The position numbers and the translations under genes are program-made. Shown here one piece after another: positions 30,511 through 38,306 of a DNA stretch of 64,000 nt (positions within the stretch are counted from its first letter, which is position 1; each line of letters begins with the position of its first letter). The notes below the pieces were generated by a model, which saw only the letters and a list, made by a program, of their open reading frames with translations, searched no databases and was not told where the DNA came from. Origin of the DNA: an uncultured Prevotellaceae bacterium. Its GTDB lineage: Bacteria; Bacteroidota; Bacteroidia; Bacteroidales; Bacteroidaceae. The stretch is taken from positions 1-64,000 of the forward strand of contig CAMKEM010000005.1 in assembly GCA_946411565.1 (NCBI GenBank), in the 5' to 3' direction.

Positions 30511-30756
30511 AACCTCATTTGTAATACATAATTATTTTTAGTTTAACAAATACAGAATAGAGTAAGCAGACTCACTTGACAAAGATGTAATAAAAAATAC
30601 CTGCATATTTAAGCAAGGCGCAGATGCCAAGTTGATGTTCTTGTCGCAAAACCAGAACAGGAACATTGTGACTATGGCAACGCATTTTACAGACAGCCCT
30701 TATTGTGTCCTCGCGTGAGCGAGCAAGGGTTTTATATTCACAAAAAATATTACATC
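30511..30756 (+). ncRNA. Structured rtcB leader RNA (candidate)
   Basis: A leader of about 240 nt. A 9-bp hairpin, ATGTTCTTG/CAGGAACAT, lies at 30635-30666. A terminator-like hairpin at 30697-30734 has CCCTT, then CTCGC-GTGA-GCGAG, then AAGGG followed by TTTTA. That would allow transcription to be stopped or released before rtcB. I recognise no riboswitch class and no tRNA-like cloverleaf. It could be a regulatory leader or a stable RNA linked to the ligase. Confidence 0.5.
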
Positions 30757-31959
30757 ATGTTAGAACTAAAAGGAAAGTATTGCAAAGATTGCAAGATTTT
30801 CACAGATAATATAGAACAGGATGCACTCAGCATGATCTATCATTTCCTTGACCAGGCAATGTTTGATAATGCCAAGATTCGCATCATGCCTGATGTCCAT
30901 GCAGGCAAGGATATAGTTGTTGGCTTCACCGTGCCATTCTCTGATCATGTCAATCCCGACCATGTTGGTGGCGATATCGGTTGTTCAGTAAGCACTACTA
31001 TCACAGACCAGAAGGTCAGTAAGGATGAATATCCTACTATCGAGCGTAAAATTCGTGAAAATGTGAAGTTTGGCATGACAATTCACGAGAATGCGAAATA
31101 CGAATATCGTGAACTATACAGTTATCTTAAGAACGCGCATCAGAAAGCCCGTAAGCAATGGCCTGAGATGGTGAACGACATCGATATCAGCGAGAAAGGG
31201 ATTACCGAATTTCTTAAACGAGTGGATCAAAGCGAACACATGTTCTATCATAGCATCGGTACTGTAGGTGGAGGAAACCATTTCGTTGAGATAGGAACAA
31301 CACCTGATGGATGCTATGCTTTCACCATCCATTGTGGTAGTCGTAATCTCGGTCAGAAAGTGTGGAAATACTGGAAGATGGAGGCAGGCAAACTGACAGG
31401 TATCACTAACGGGTATCTTGTAGGTGAAGCAATGAAGGGGTATCTCACAGATATGGTTATTGCTCAGGCGTATGCTGAATTCAATCATAAGATTATCGGC
31501 AAACTGATTCTTGAGTCCATATGTTATGCAAGTGGGAAGCCTGTGCATGTCAAGGAGGTTGTTCACACCACTCACAACTATGTTGACTTCCAGATGAAGA
31601 TGCTTCGCAAGGGTGCTGTGGCGGCTCCTGAAGGTCGTAGGTTAGTCATTCCATTCAATATGCGTGACGGTCTCATTATTTGTCGTGGCAAAGGCAATGA
31701 TGACTGGAACCAGAGTGCTCCTCATGGTGCTGGCAGACTTATGTCACGTGCCATGGCAAAGGAACTTATTGCCCTTGAAGACTTTCAGGTGGTTATGCAA
31801 GGCATCTATTCCACATCAGTATGTACAGGTACTATTGACGAGAGTCCGATGGCATACAAAGATCCTGAAGAGATTTTGCAACTCATAGCCCCAACGGTAG
31901 AGGTTGAGTATTTCATTCGGCCTATTATAAACCTGAAGGCGACAAGTAGTTATGAGTAA
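30757..31959 (+). CDS. rtcB: RtcB-type RNA-splicing ligase
   Basis: RtcB joins RNA ends bearing 2',3'-cyclic phosphate (or 3'-phosphate) and 5'-OH, using GTP and Mn2+. Motifs are MPDVHAGKDIVVGFTVPF, DHVGGDIGCSVS (metal-binding Asp/Cys), GTVGGGNHFVEIG and NQSAPHGAGRLMSRAMA, which holds the histidine that takes GMP. The gene starts at the ATG at 30757 (400 residues), after the leader hairpin, not at the upstream ORF-track start. The length suits the shorter bacterial RtcB branch. It has its own promoter and terminator. No archease or RtcA gene is nearby. Confidence 0.93.
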   Translation: MLELKGKYCKDCKIFTDNIEQDALSMIYHFLDQAMFDNAKIRIMPDVHAGKDIVVGFTVPFSDHVNPDHVGGDIGCSVSTTITDQKVSKDEYPTIERKIRENVKFGMTIHENAKYEYRELYSYLKNAHQKARKQWPEMVNDIDISEKGITEFLKRVDQSEHMFYHSIGTVGGGNHFVEIGTTPDGCYAFTIHCGSRNLGQKVWKYWKMEAGKLTGITNGYLVGEAMKGYLTDMVIAQAYAEFNHKIIGKLILESICYASGKPVHVKEVVHTTHNYVDFQMKMLRKGAVAAPEGRRLVIPFNMRDGLIICRGKGNDDWNQSAPHGAGRLMSRAMAKELIALEDFQVVMQGIYSTSVCTGTIDESPMAYKDPEEILQLIAPTVEVEYFIRPIINLKATSSYE

Positions 31960-31980
31960 ACAAAAGGTAATAATAAACAG

Positions 31981-32011
31981 AAAACCATCGTCGATTTTTG
32001 ACGGTGGTTTT
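31981..32011 (+). terminator. rtcB terminator
   Basis: AAAACCATCGTC and GACGGTGGTTTT form a 12-bp stem around GATTTTT, 20 bp after the rtcB stop. Confidence 0.85.
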
Positions 32012-32060
32012 CACTATATAGAGATGTCAAACAAAATATGAATCTACTGAATTATCTGTC

Positions 32061-32096
32061 AGTAACAGGTAACAGGTAACAATAAGGAAATTAGTG
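32061..32096 (+). repeat. Three-frame TAA element, copy 11
   Basis: AGTAACAGGTAACAGGTAAC then AATAAGGAAATTAGTG. It lies about 100 bp after rtcB, beyond the terminator, in the same direction. Confidence 0.9.
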
Positions 32097-32099
32097 CAA

Positions 32100-32250
32100 T
32101 TGAAGGAGTGAAAGGAGTACAAGTAGTTTTTCTCTAAGGCTCAACAAGCTACGCAAGTTCCGCTCCTAAAGTCGCTTAAGGAGTACAAGACGATAGCTTT
32201 TTATCGTTTATACATCCGTCTTGCACTCCATGTACTCCTTGTACTCCATA
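32100..32250. repeat. GGAGTACAAG inverted-repeat element, copy 2
   Basis: It shares AGTAGTTT, CGCTCCTAAAGTCGCTTAAG and AGTACAAGACGATAGC with copy 1 at 21144, and ends in CTTGTACTCC units. It separates the convergent rtcB and TonB-receptor genes. Confidence 0.85.
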
Positions 32251-32255
32251 TAAAA

Positions 32256-35207
32256 TTACTTCTTCGGTGTACTCATCGTGTTGAAGTTCCATTGCAGATG
32301 CAGCATGGCATAGCGAGGAAGGGTGTTGGTAACGGTTTCGTATCGTCCCTGAGCATTTACATAGATATTGGTGTTGGTAAGCTGATGAAGGATGTCGAAC
32401 ATCTCCAGACGCGCGGTGAGCTTCTTCTTCAGGAACGAGCGGGCAATAGAGGCATTCCACACAAGGTTATTGGTGTTGAGGTCGCTTGAAGCATAGCCAC
32501 GACGAGAGTACATCTTTATGTCGGTTGCAAGGGTGAAGCCTGTACGGAACACGCGCCACATACCGTTGAAACCGTATGAGAAGTTAGTGGCGTTAACCTC
32601 GTTGAAGTTCGCCTGATCTGATGTGCTGTGTCGATACTCAATCTTACCACTTATGCCGAGCGAGAGACTATCACCAGTACGATAAGTGAGAGAAAGATTA
32701 TCGTTCCAGATATTGTTGTGCACCTTACTAAGAGAAGAATTTGTCTGTCCAGTCACAGCCACCATATCCACACTCTGCGAGAAGTTATAGCCGAGGTTAT
32801 TGTAGAAGTTGAAGCGTTTCTCCTTACCGAAGTCCATGCCAGAACCCGAGTTTACACTCCATGACCAGTTGCCATTAACATTGACAGGCTTATATGTGCG
32901 TCCACCAGTTGAGGAATCCACGGTATAGCCTTGCGAAACGGCATTCTGGGTAGCATCAATATTGGCATTAAGATTTGCCCATACGGTTACGGTATCGCCT
33001 CCTCGCTCCCAACGCTTGTAAGCATTAAAATACATGTTCTCATTCCATGAAGCCTTGAGGTCTGGGTTTCCGAGACGGATGTTAAGAGGATCTGAACTGT
33101 TGGTGACATCAATCGTATTCAAGATGTTAGGCTGACTATTCTTGACACTATAGCGAGCGTTGAAGCCTATCTTCTTCTTTACGTGACGGTAATAAACATA
33201 ACCCTGTGGTGAGAATTTAGTATATTCACGAGTACGGAATGCCTCTATATAGCCGTGATAGCTATATCTCTGCTTGACATTAGCAAGTCCCAATGTCATA
33301 TATGCATAGAAGTTCACGCTATCATTATAGTTCTGATACATGGTCATGAGGTTGGCACCATAATTCTTGGTCATGTCTGTACTGCGATAGCTGTTGTTCT
33401 TATCAATGTGTGCGAGAATAGAGTCGTTGCAGCTTGGAAGTTCGCCCAAAGGATGCTCGTAACCTATACCCCACCCTTCAATGTCGTGGAGGTTATGGTA
33501 TTGCTGGGTGTTGTTACGATAGTCCTGATTATAATTAAGATAGAAACGTAATGAAAGATGCTCATTCGCATTATAGACATATCCAGCATCAAAGCCATAG
33601 CCATAGTTATGGTTAGGAGATGTGGTATATTTATTCTGATACAGGTCGCTGTTCTCAACACGGAAATAGTTGACATCCTGAATACTATAACTCTTGTCCT
33701 TTGTATTGCCATAGTTGCCCCAAATAGTACCCTCGATATAGTCACCAGAACTGAGCTTAAACTCTACATTCATATTGTTATTGGCATTAAAAGACTTATA
33801 GTTGCCGAGAGAGGTGTCCTTGCGACGATTGATGAGCTGTGCCTGAAGCTGAGGATTGAGTTGGGTAGAGAAGGTAGAATCAAGGCTCTGCTGAACATTT
33901 CCCCAACGATTGAATTCCTCATCGGCAAGCATACTGTGAGAAACGTAGTCGTTGTTGTTCTCCTTGTAATTGATGTATGTGTAGTTATACAACCAATATG
34001 GCTTTCTAACGTAAAACATATTGGTGAGTCCAATACTCTTGCTATGAGAAATACGTTCGCTCATAGAGCGTGAATAGTTGTTTCCCGTACTTAGGAACTG
34101 CTCATTATTGTTCGTGTTCTCATCAACAGACTTATCCCATGAGAACTCTACGTTTCCTTGCTCTTCCCAGCGTTGTTCTTTCTCTGAGATCTGGAGGTCA
34201 AGACCAGCCTTACGAGTGGTACGAGAGCCTTCCGGCTGATTGGCAGGATCCCAGTCGCCATCACGTCCCGGCTTGCGGTTCTCGTTGACGTTGTTGGTAT
34301 TGGCATAGACAGAGAGACGGGAGCAGTCGGTATAGCGTAATGCGAAGAGACGCGCCATATAACGGTCTTCCGTACCACCAGCAACTTCTACGTTTCCGAG
34401 GAAGCCTTTGTTGTACTGACGTTTGAGCTGAACGTCCATTGTGAACTTCTTCTCTTCTTGCTCACGACCAGCCCATTTACTCTTCTCCGAACTTTTATGA
34501 TACACTTGTATATTCTTCACCGTGAAGCTTGGAAGGTTTTCGAGCATGACCTTCTTATTGCCCTTGAAGAAGTCTTTGCCGTTGAGGGTAAGTTCCTCTA
34601 CCTTCTCGCCATTTACGGTTATTTCGCCTTCGCTGCTGAGCTTGGCACCAGGCAACTGACGGACAAGGGCATCGAGCATACTGCCTTCTTCAAGTGGAAA
34701 GGCATCGGCATTATAGATGATTGTATCGCCATGCTGAACCATCTTAATCTTGGTAGCCTTGACAACCACCTCATCAAGCATTACGCTATCGGGAACACCA
34801 ACCTTAACTGGGCGCATATATATGACAGGCAACTCGAACCAGCGGTTACGAGCCACCTTCTTGATTTCATAGTCAATGGTGTTGGGATAATAGCCTGGTG
34901 CCTTTGCCTTCAGAATGAACTTTCCTACGGCAGAATCAGCAGGAACCTTGAGCTCATAGTATGTACGGTCGCGCATATTCCAGCGGCTCTTTTCATACCT
35001 ATGACAGGTCATAGTGTCGATAACAGTACTATCGGCACGCATGAGAGTTACAAACACGCTATCAGGACCCGCCTTCGTCTTTGCATCGATGACGTATCCG
35101 CATAGCTCAATTTTCTTCTCTTTCTTTTTCTTTGCGTTTTCTGCATAAGATGATACTGAAGTAGCCAACATTACCATGACTACCAGTAGGTTAACAAATT
35201 TTTTCAA
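32256..35207 (-). CDS. TonB-dependent-receptor-like outer-membrane protein
   Basis: A 983-residue protein with a signal peptide (MKKFVNLLVVMVMLATSVSS). It has a carboxypeptidase-regulatory-like domain (about residues 30-130), a plug region (VMLDEVVVKATKIKMVQHGD near 150; LPGAKLSSEGEITVNGEKVE) and a long C-terminal beta-barrel rich in Tyr/Asn alternations. It fits the outer-membrane-protein beta-barrel family 3 found across Bacteroidota. There is no SusD partner beside it, so the substrate is unknown; some relatives are not transporters. Translation appears to start at TTG (35205-35207), since that gives a complete signal peptide. Confidence 0.85.
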   Translation of the reverse strand: MKKFVNLLVVMVMLATSVSSYAENAKKKKEKKIELCGYVIDAKTKAGPDSVFVTLMRADSTVIDTMTCHRYEKSRWNMRDRTYYELKVPADSAVGKFILKAKAPGYYPNTIDYEIKKVARNRWFELPVIYMRPVKVGVPDSVMLDEVVVKATKIKMVQHGDTIIYNADAFPLEEGSMLDALVRQLPGAKLSSEGEITVNGEKVEELTLNGKDFFKGNKKVMLENLPSFTVKNIQVYHKSSEKSKWAGREQEEKKFTMDVQLKRQYNKGFLGNVEVAGGTEDRYMARLFALRYTDCSRLSVYANTNNVNENRKPGRDGDWDPANQPEGSRTTRKAGLDLQISEKEQRWEEQGNVEFSWDKSVDENTNNNEQFLSTGNNYSRSMSERISHSKSIGLTNMFYVRKPYWLYNYTYINYKENNNDYVSHSMLADEEFNRWGNVQQSLDSTFSTQLNPQLQAQLINRRKDTSLGNYKSFNANNNMNVEFKLSSGDYIEGTIWGNYGNTKDKSYSIQDVNYFRVENSDLYQNKYTTSPNHNYGYGFDAGYVYNANEHLSLRFYLNYNQDYRNNTQQYHNLHDIEGWGIGYEHPLGELPSCNDSILAHIDKNNSYRSTDMTKNYGANLMTMYQNYNDSVNFYAYMTLGLANVKQRYSYHGYIEAFRTREYTKFSPQGYVYYRHVKKKIGFNARYSVKNSQPNILNTIDVTNSSDPLNIRLGNPDLKASWNENMYFNAYKRWERGGDTVTVWANLNANIDATQNAVSQGYTVDSSTGGRTYKPVNVNGNWSWSVNSGSGMDFGKEKRFNFYNNLGYNFSQSVDMVAVTGQTNSSLSKVHNNIWNDNLSLTYRTGDSLSLGISGKIEYRHSTSDQANFNEVNATNFSYGFNGMWRVFRTGFTLATDIKMYSRRGYASSDLNTNNLVWNASIARSFLKKKLTARLEMFDILHQLTNTNIYVNAQGRYETVTNTLPRYAMLHLQWNFNTMSTPKK

Positions 35208-35299
35208 CGTTATAAATTGTTTTGGTTATTTTTACTACAATGTTCGTCTGTCGTAATCTCAGTATAAAGTTAGTTTTCTCAGTCAAAAAAGTGAGAGAG

Positions 35300-35323
35300 T
35301 GAGGGGACAAGTCAATCCCCTCA
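35300..35323 (-). terminator. Hairpin after nagB
   Basis: TGAGGGGA and TCCCCTCA form an 8-bp stem. On the minus strand it is followed some bases later by a T-run. It is probably the nagB terminator. Confidence 0.5.
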
Positions 35324-35345
35324 CCAAGTGTCTCATATTGTGTTA

Positions 35346-36137
35346 TTACAGATTACCTCTTTCCTTGTCAAGGTAGTACTTGTATGTACCTACCGTAAGC
35401 TCATCACATGCAGGCTCATCGCATACCACGATAGAGTGTGGGTGCATCTGGAGCATAGAAGCTGTCCACTTATGGCTTACAGAGCCGTCAATGATGTGTT
35501 TGAGGGCACGTGCCTTGTGATGCCCGTTGCAAACAAGCAGAACCTCTTTTGCTGCCATTACTGTGCCGATACCTACGGTAAGTGCCTGTGTAGGTACAAG
35601 GCTCAAGTCACCATCGAAGAAACGGGAGTTGGCGATGATTGTATCTGTGGTCAATGTCTTGATACGTGTCTTTGAAGAGAGTGAAGAACCAGGCTCGTTG
35701 AAAGCAAGGTGACCATCAGGACCTACACCTCCCATGAAGAGATCGATACCGCCTGCAGCCTCGATTGCTGCCTCATAAGCCTCACATTCTGCTATAAGGT
35801 CCTTTGCATTTCCGTTGAGTATGTGTACGTTCTCTTTCTTGATATCGATATGAGAGAAGAAGTTTGTCCACATGAAAGAATGGTAGCTCTCTGGATGATC
35901 CTCAGGAAGATTTACATACTCATCCATATTGAATGTGATGACATTCTGGAAAGAGATTTCACCAGCTTTGTAGAGATTGATGAGTTCCCTGTAGAGGCCG
36001 AGAGGTGAAGAGCCTGTTGGGCATCCCAACTTGAATGGCTTTTCTGGAGTAGGATTAGCCTCGATGATACGCTTGGCAACATAGTTTGCTGCCCACTTCG
36101 ACATTTTGTCGTAGTTTGGTTCAATAATTACTCGCAT
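35346..36137 (-). CDS. nagB: Glucosamine-6-phosphate deaminase
   Basis: NagB converts glucosamine-6-phosphate to fructose-6-phosphate and ammonia, feeding amino sugars into glycolysis. The 263-residue length is standard. Motifs include FKLGCPTGSSPLGLYREL, FNMDEYVNLPEDHPESYHSF (catalytic Asp and His region), GGVGPDGHLAFNEPGSSL and TVGIGTVMAAKEVLL. It lies 118 bp downstream of the DUF4954 gene on the same strand. Other amino-sugar genes are not in the window. Confidence 0.95.
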   Translation of the reverse strand: MRVIIEPNYDKMSKWAANYVAKRIIEANPTPEKPFKLGCPTGSSPLGLYRELINLYKAGEISFQNVITFNMDEYVNLPEDHPESYHSFMWTNFFSHIDIKKENVHILNGNAKDLIAECEAYEAAIEAAGGIDLFMGGVGPDGHLAFNEPGSSLSSKTRIKTLTTDTIIANSRFFDGDLSLVPTQALTVGIGTVMAAKEVLLVCNGHHKARALKHIIDGSVSHKWTASMLQMHPHSIVVCDEPACDELTVGTYKYYLDKERGNL

Positions 36138-36254
36138 ACTTTTCTTGTTATTGGTTGTTTAAGTTTTAGCGCCTGAAGACCTGCTACCAAAAAGTGCAAA
36201 AGGAGGGGTTTCCTCAGACTATATTTCTTTATGTTTCTATTCTTTAAACGAGAT

Positions 36255-37835
36255 TTAAAGTTCGATATTACAAGCCTGAACATCACGCTCTCCATCTTCG
36301 TCAAGAGCGGCATTCCATTCAGCCTCTGCCTTCTCGCCTTCTGCTATTAGAGAAGCCTTATCTGAAAGGTCGAAATGAGCGGCTGCCCAGTTGTATTCGT
36401 ACTGAGCAATAAGTGGCTCTACATCCTCAAACGACTTGCCTGCCTCAAGTGCAGCTATCATTTCTGCCTTTGGTACGAGCATACCTCCGAAGTCTGTCCA
36501 CTCTCCAGTTCCTTCAGATGATGCTGTCATGCCTTCACTTGCCTTAAGCACCTGTGCAAGATACATCTTCACAGCCTGATTATAGAGAGCAATACCACGC
36601 TCGATATGCTTTGGCGAAATAATACACTTCTTATATTCCGTAGCTCCTTCATTCTGCATCTTCTGAAGCACTTCTATTGCCTTCAGAATAGAGGCGATAG
36701 TATAAGGGCTAAGCATTGAAAAATTGAGGAGGTCACGACGTGTTGCCTTACCCTCTGTTCGTTTGTCACGCTTTGGCCATTTAAGAGCATCACGACGTGT
36801 ACCTACGCTTCGGAATGCCTGTGCAGGAATGATATGTGTATATCCATCTCTACCCTCTGTGATGAGCGAGAATGGTAGTTCACGGAGATCCTGATGCCCA
36901 ACATGGTGCATAATGACTGTGCTGAACGCACCTATCTGCATAGGCCAATATACATAGCTGCTGCTACCGAGCTTTGCACCACGAAGGAGCTGACCGTATT
37001 TGTTAGGTCCCATCTTGTATGAATGGTTGCTCTGGTTACTTCCAGAACCTGCATTGAAGAAACTTGTCATACAAGCAATCATAAGCGTTGCCTTATGGTG
37101 GCTCACGCTATAAGGACCTGCAAAATATGCACACGCCTCGCCATTCTCGAAATGACAGTTGGCGAAGAACAAAGACTGAGTAGCCGAGTACATACGACCA
37201 ATATGACAACCTTGTCCAACAAAGCAGTTATCAAGCTGGGCAGCATCAATAATATGGCTATCTGAACCTACGATTACGTGCTCCATAATCACATTAGCCC
37301 CTACTCCACTTGGTGCTTCTGTCAAGGAATTAATACTAACGTCAACAAGACGAGTTGCACCTGTGACATGAGCCTTAGGACCAATATGAACGTCCGTCAA
37401 CTGAAGACAATTCTTCACAACAGCACCTTCTTCTATTATGCTACCGTCAGACTCTATCTGCTTAGCATAGTCAAATGCTTTCTGCTGAAGCTTATTTACA
37501 AGCTCAGGATGTGCATAAGCCTCCTGTACTTCAAAGGCAGCCTCCATACTGGTAAGGTTATCATGAAGAATGACTTCAAGTCCGCCATCTTCCTTCATTA
37601 CACCCACCTCTGTACCATTGGCAAAAGATGTCTTGCCTGTTGTTCCGAGGTCAGAAATATCAACGAGAGTTATTCCGGACGAGAGATATACCCGACCTAT
37701 GAAGTTGACATTACTTATATGATAGTTAGAGAAATCTGTTACGACAAGGACATCGTCCCAGTTAGAAGCGGTTGAACCTGCGGATTGCAGTTTCAGTATT
37801 TCGTCTTCAGTAAGTTTGCGATATTTATTTTGCAT
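36255..37835 (-). CDS. DUF4954 family protein (beta-helix nucleotidyltransferase-like)
   Basis: A protein of about 526 residues from the ATG at 37835. The ORF-track TTG at 37859 overlaps the promoter -7 box and is unlikely. The central part has left-handed beta-helix hexapeptide character (IIEEGAVVKNCLQLTDVHIG; VIVGSDSHIIDAAQLDNCFV; GQGCHIGRM), as in acyl- and sugar-nucleotide transferases. It also carries SVGTRRDALKWPKRDKR and a helical C-terminus. DUF4954 proteins are common in Bacteroidota and uncharacterised. The place next to nagB hints at a sugar-phosphate link, which is only a guess. Confidence 0.82.
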   Translation of the reverse strand: MQNKYRKLTEDEILKLQSAGSTASNWDDVLVVTDFSNYHISNVNFIGRVYLSSGITLVDISDLGTTGKTSFANGTEVGVMKEDGGLEVILHDNLTSMEAAFEVQEAYAHPELVNKLQQKAFDYAKQIESDGSIIEEGAVVKNCLQLTDVHIGPKAHVTGATRLVDVSINSLTEAPSGVGANVIMEHVIVGSDSHIIDAAQLDNCFVGQGCHIGRMYSATQSLFFANCHFENGEACAYFAGPYSVSHHKATLMIACMTSFFNAGSGSNQSNHSYKMGPNKYGQLLRGAKLGSSSYVYWPMQIGAFSTVIMHHVGHQDLRELPFSLITEGRDGYTHIIPAQAFRSVGTRRDALKWPKRDKRTEGKATRRDLLNFSMLSPYTIASILKAIEVLQKMQNEGATEYKKCIISPKHIERGIALYNQAVKMYLAQVLKASEGMTASSEGTGEWTDFGGMLVPKAEMIAALEAGKSFEDVEPLIAQYEYNWAAAHFDLSDKASLIAEGEKAEAEWNAALDEDGERDVQACNIEL

Positions 37836-37855
37836 ATTTACGGGTTTAGGTTTCT

Positions 37856-37864
37856 GCAAAGGTA
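37856..37864 (-). promoter_or_regulatory. Promoter of the DUF4954 gene (-7 box)
   Basis: TACCTTTGC on the minus strand, 20 bp before the ATG at 37835. The -33 region has only a TTTA at the expected distance. Confidence 0.6.
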
Positions 37865-38264
37865 CAATAAATATCTTATATTATAAAATGTTTATCAATT
37901 TCACTTTCTCGTTTTTGTTATTTTTAACAAATGCAAAGTGAACCTTATCATAAGATCTTTTGAAAATCAACTATTGCAATCTGCCTATAAAACCTTAATT
38001 CAACGAATCAACAATCTACAGATAAAGCGCAAAAGTACGCTCTATGTAACTCCCAAGTAGCTCCTATGTAAGTCCCTTCTTCCAAGGGACCAAACTCGGT
38101 GAAAGTCCGTTCCAGAAGCGGACTTAGAAGGGACCTTCACCGAGTTTGGTTCGGAGAAACAACGGAGGCAAAGTGAATGACCAGGGAATATAATGCACCT
38201 TCATAATAATAATCTAACGTTGATTATAAAATAACGAGAGGGAATAGCCAACTTTAATATAAAG
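37865..38264. other. Gene-free region with a folded purine/pyrimidine repeat
   Basis: No gene. At 38041-38175, units such as TCCTATGTAAGTCCCTT (identical at 25486) face purine-rich units, and CCAAACTCGGTGAA (38090) is perfectly inverted at 38136 (TTCACCGAGTTTGG). This is a member of the short-period family at 6.06 and 25.5 kb. The rest is A/T-rich without visible signals. Confidence 0.65.
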
Positions 38265-38296
38265 AAAAAGCGTATCCCTCAAGAGAGATACGCTTT
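38265..38296 (-). terminator. Terminator of the envelope operon
   Basis: AAAGCGTATC and GATACGCTTTTT pair with a short loop and a T-run on the minus strand, 11 bp past the TPR gene stop. It marks the end of the six-gene operon. Confidence 0.88.
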
Positions 38297-38306
38297 ATAT
38301 CTTGCA

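Noticed and set aside
30511-30756. tRNA or Y-RNA gene in the rtcB leader
   Set aside because: I found no cloverleaf, T-loop GGTTCRA word or acceptor stem pairing; it is kept only as a structured leader candidate.
25400-32100. CRISPR array from regularly recurring repeats
   Set aside because: The three-frame stop elements are dispersed singly in both orientations with irregular gaps, and there are no cas genes.
37836-37859. Extended N-terminus of the DUF4954 protein
   Set aside because: The TTG start overlaps a TACCTTTGC promoter box, so the mRNA would begin downstream of it.
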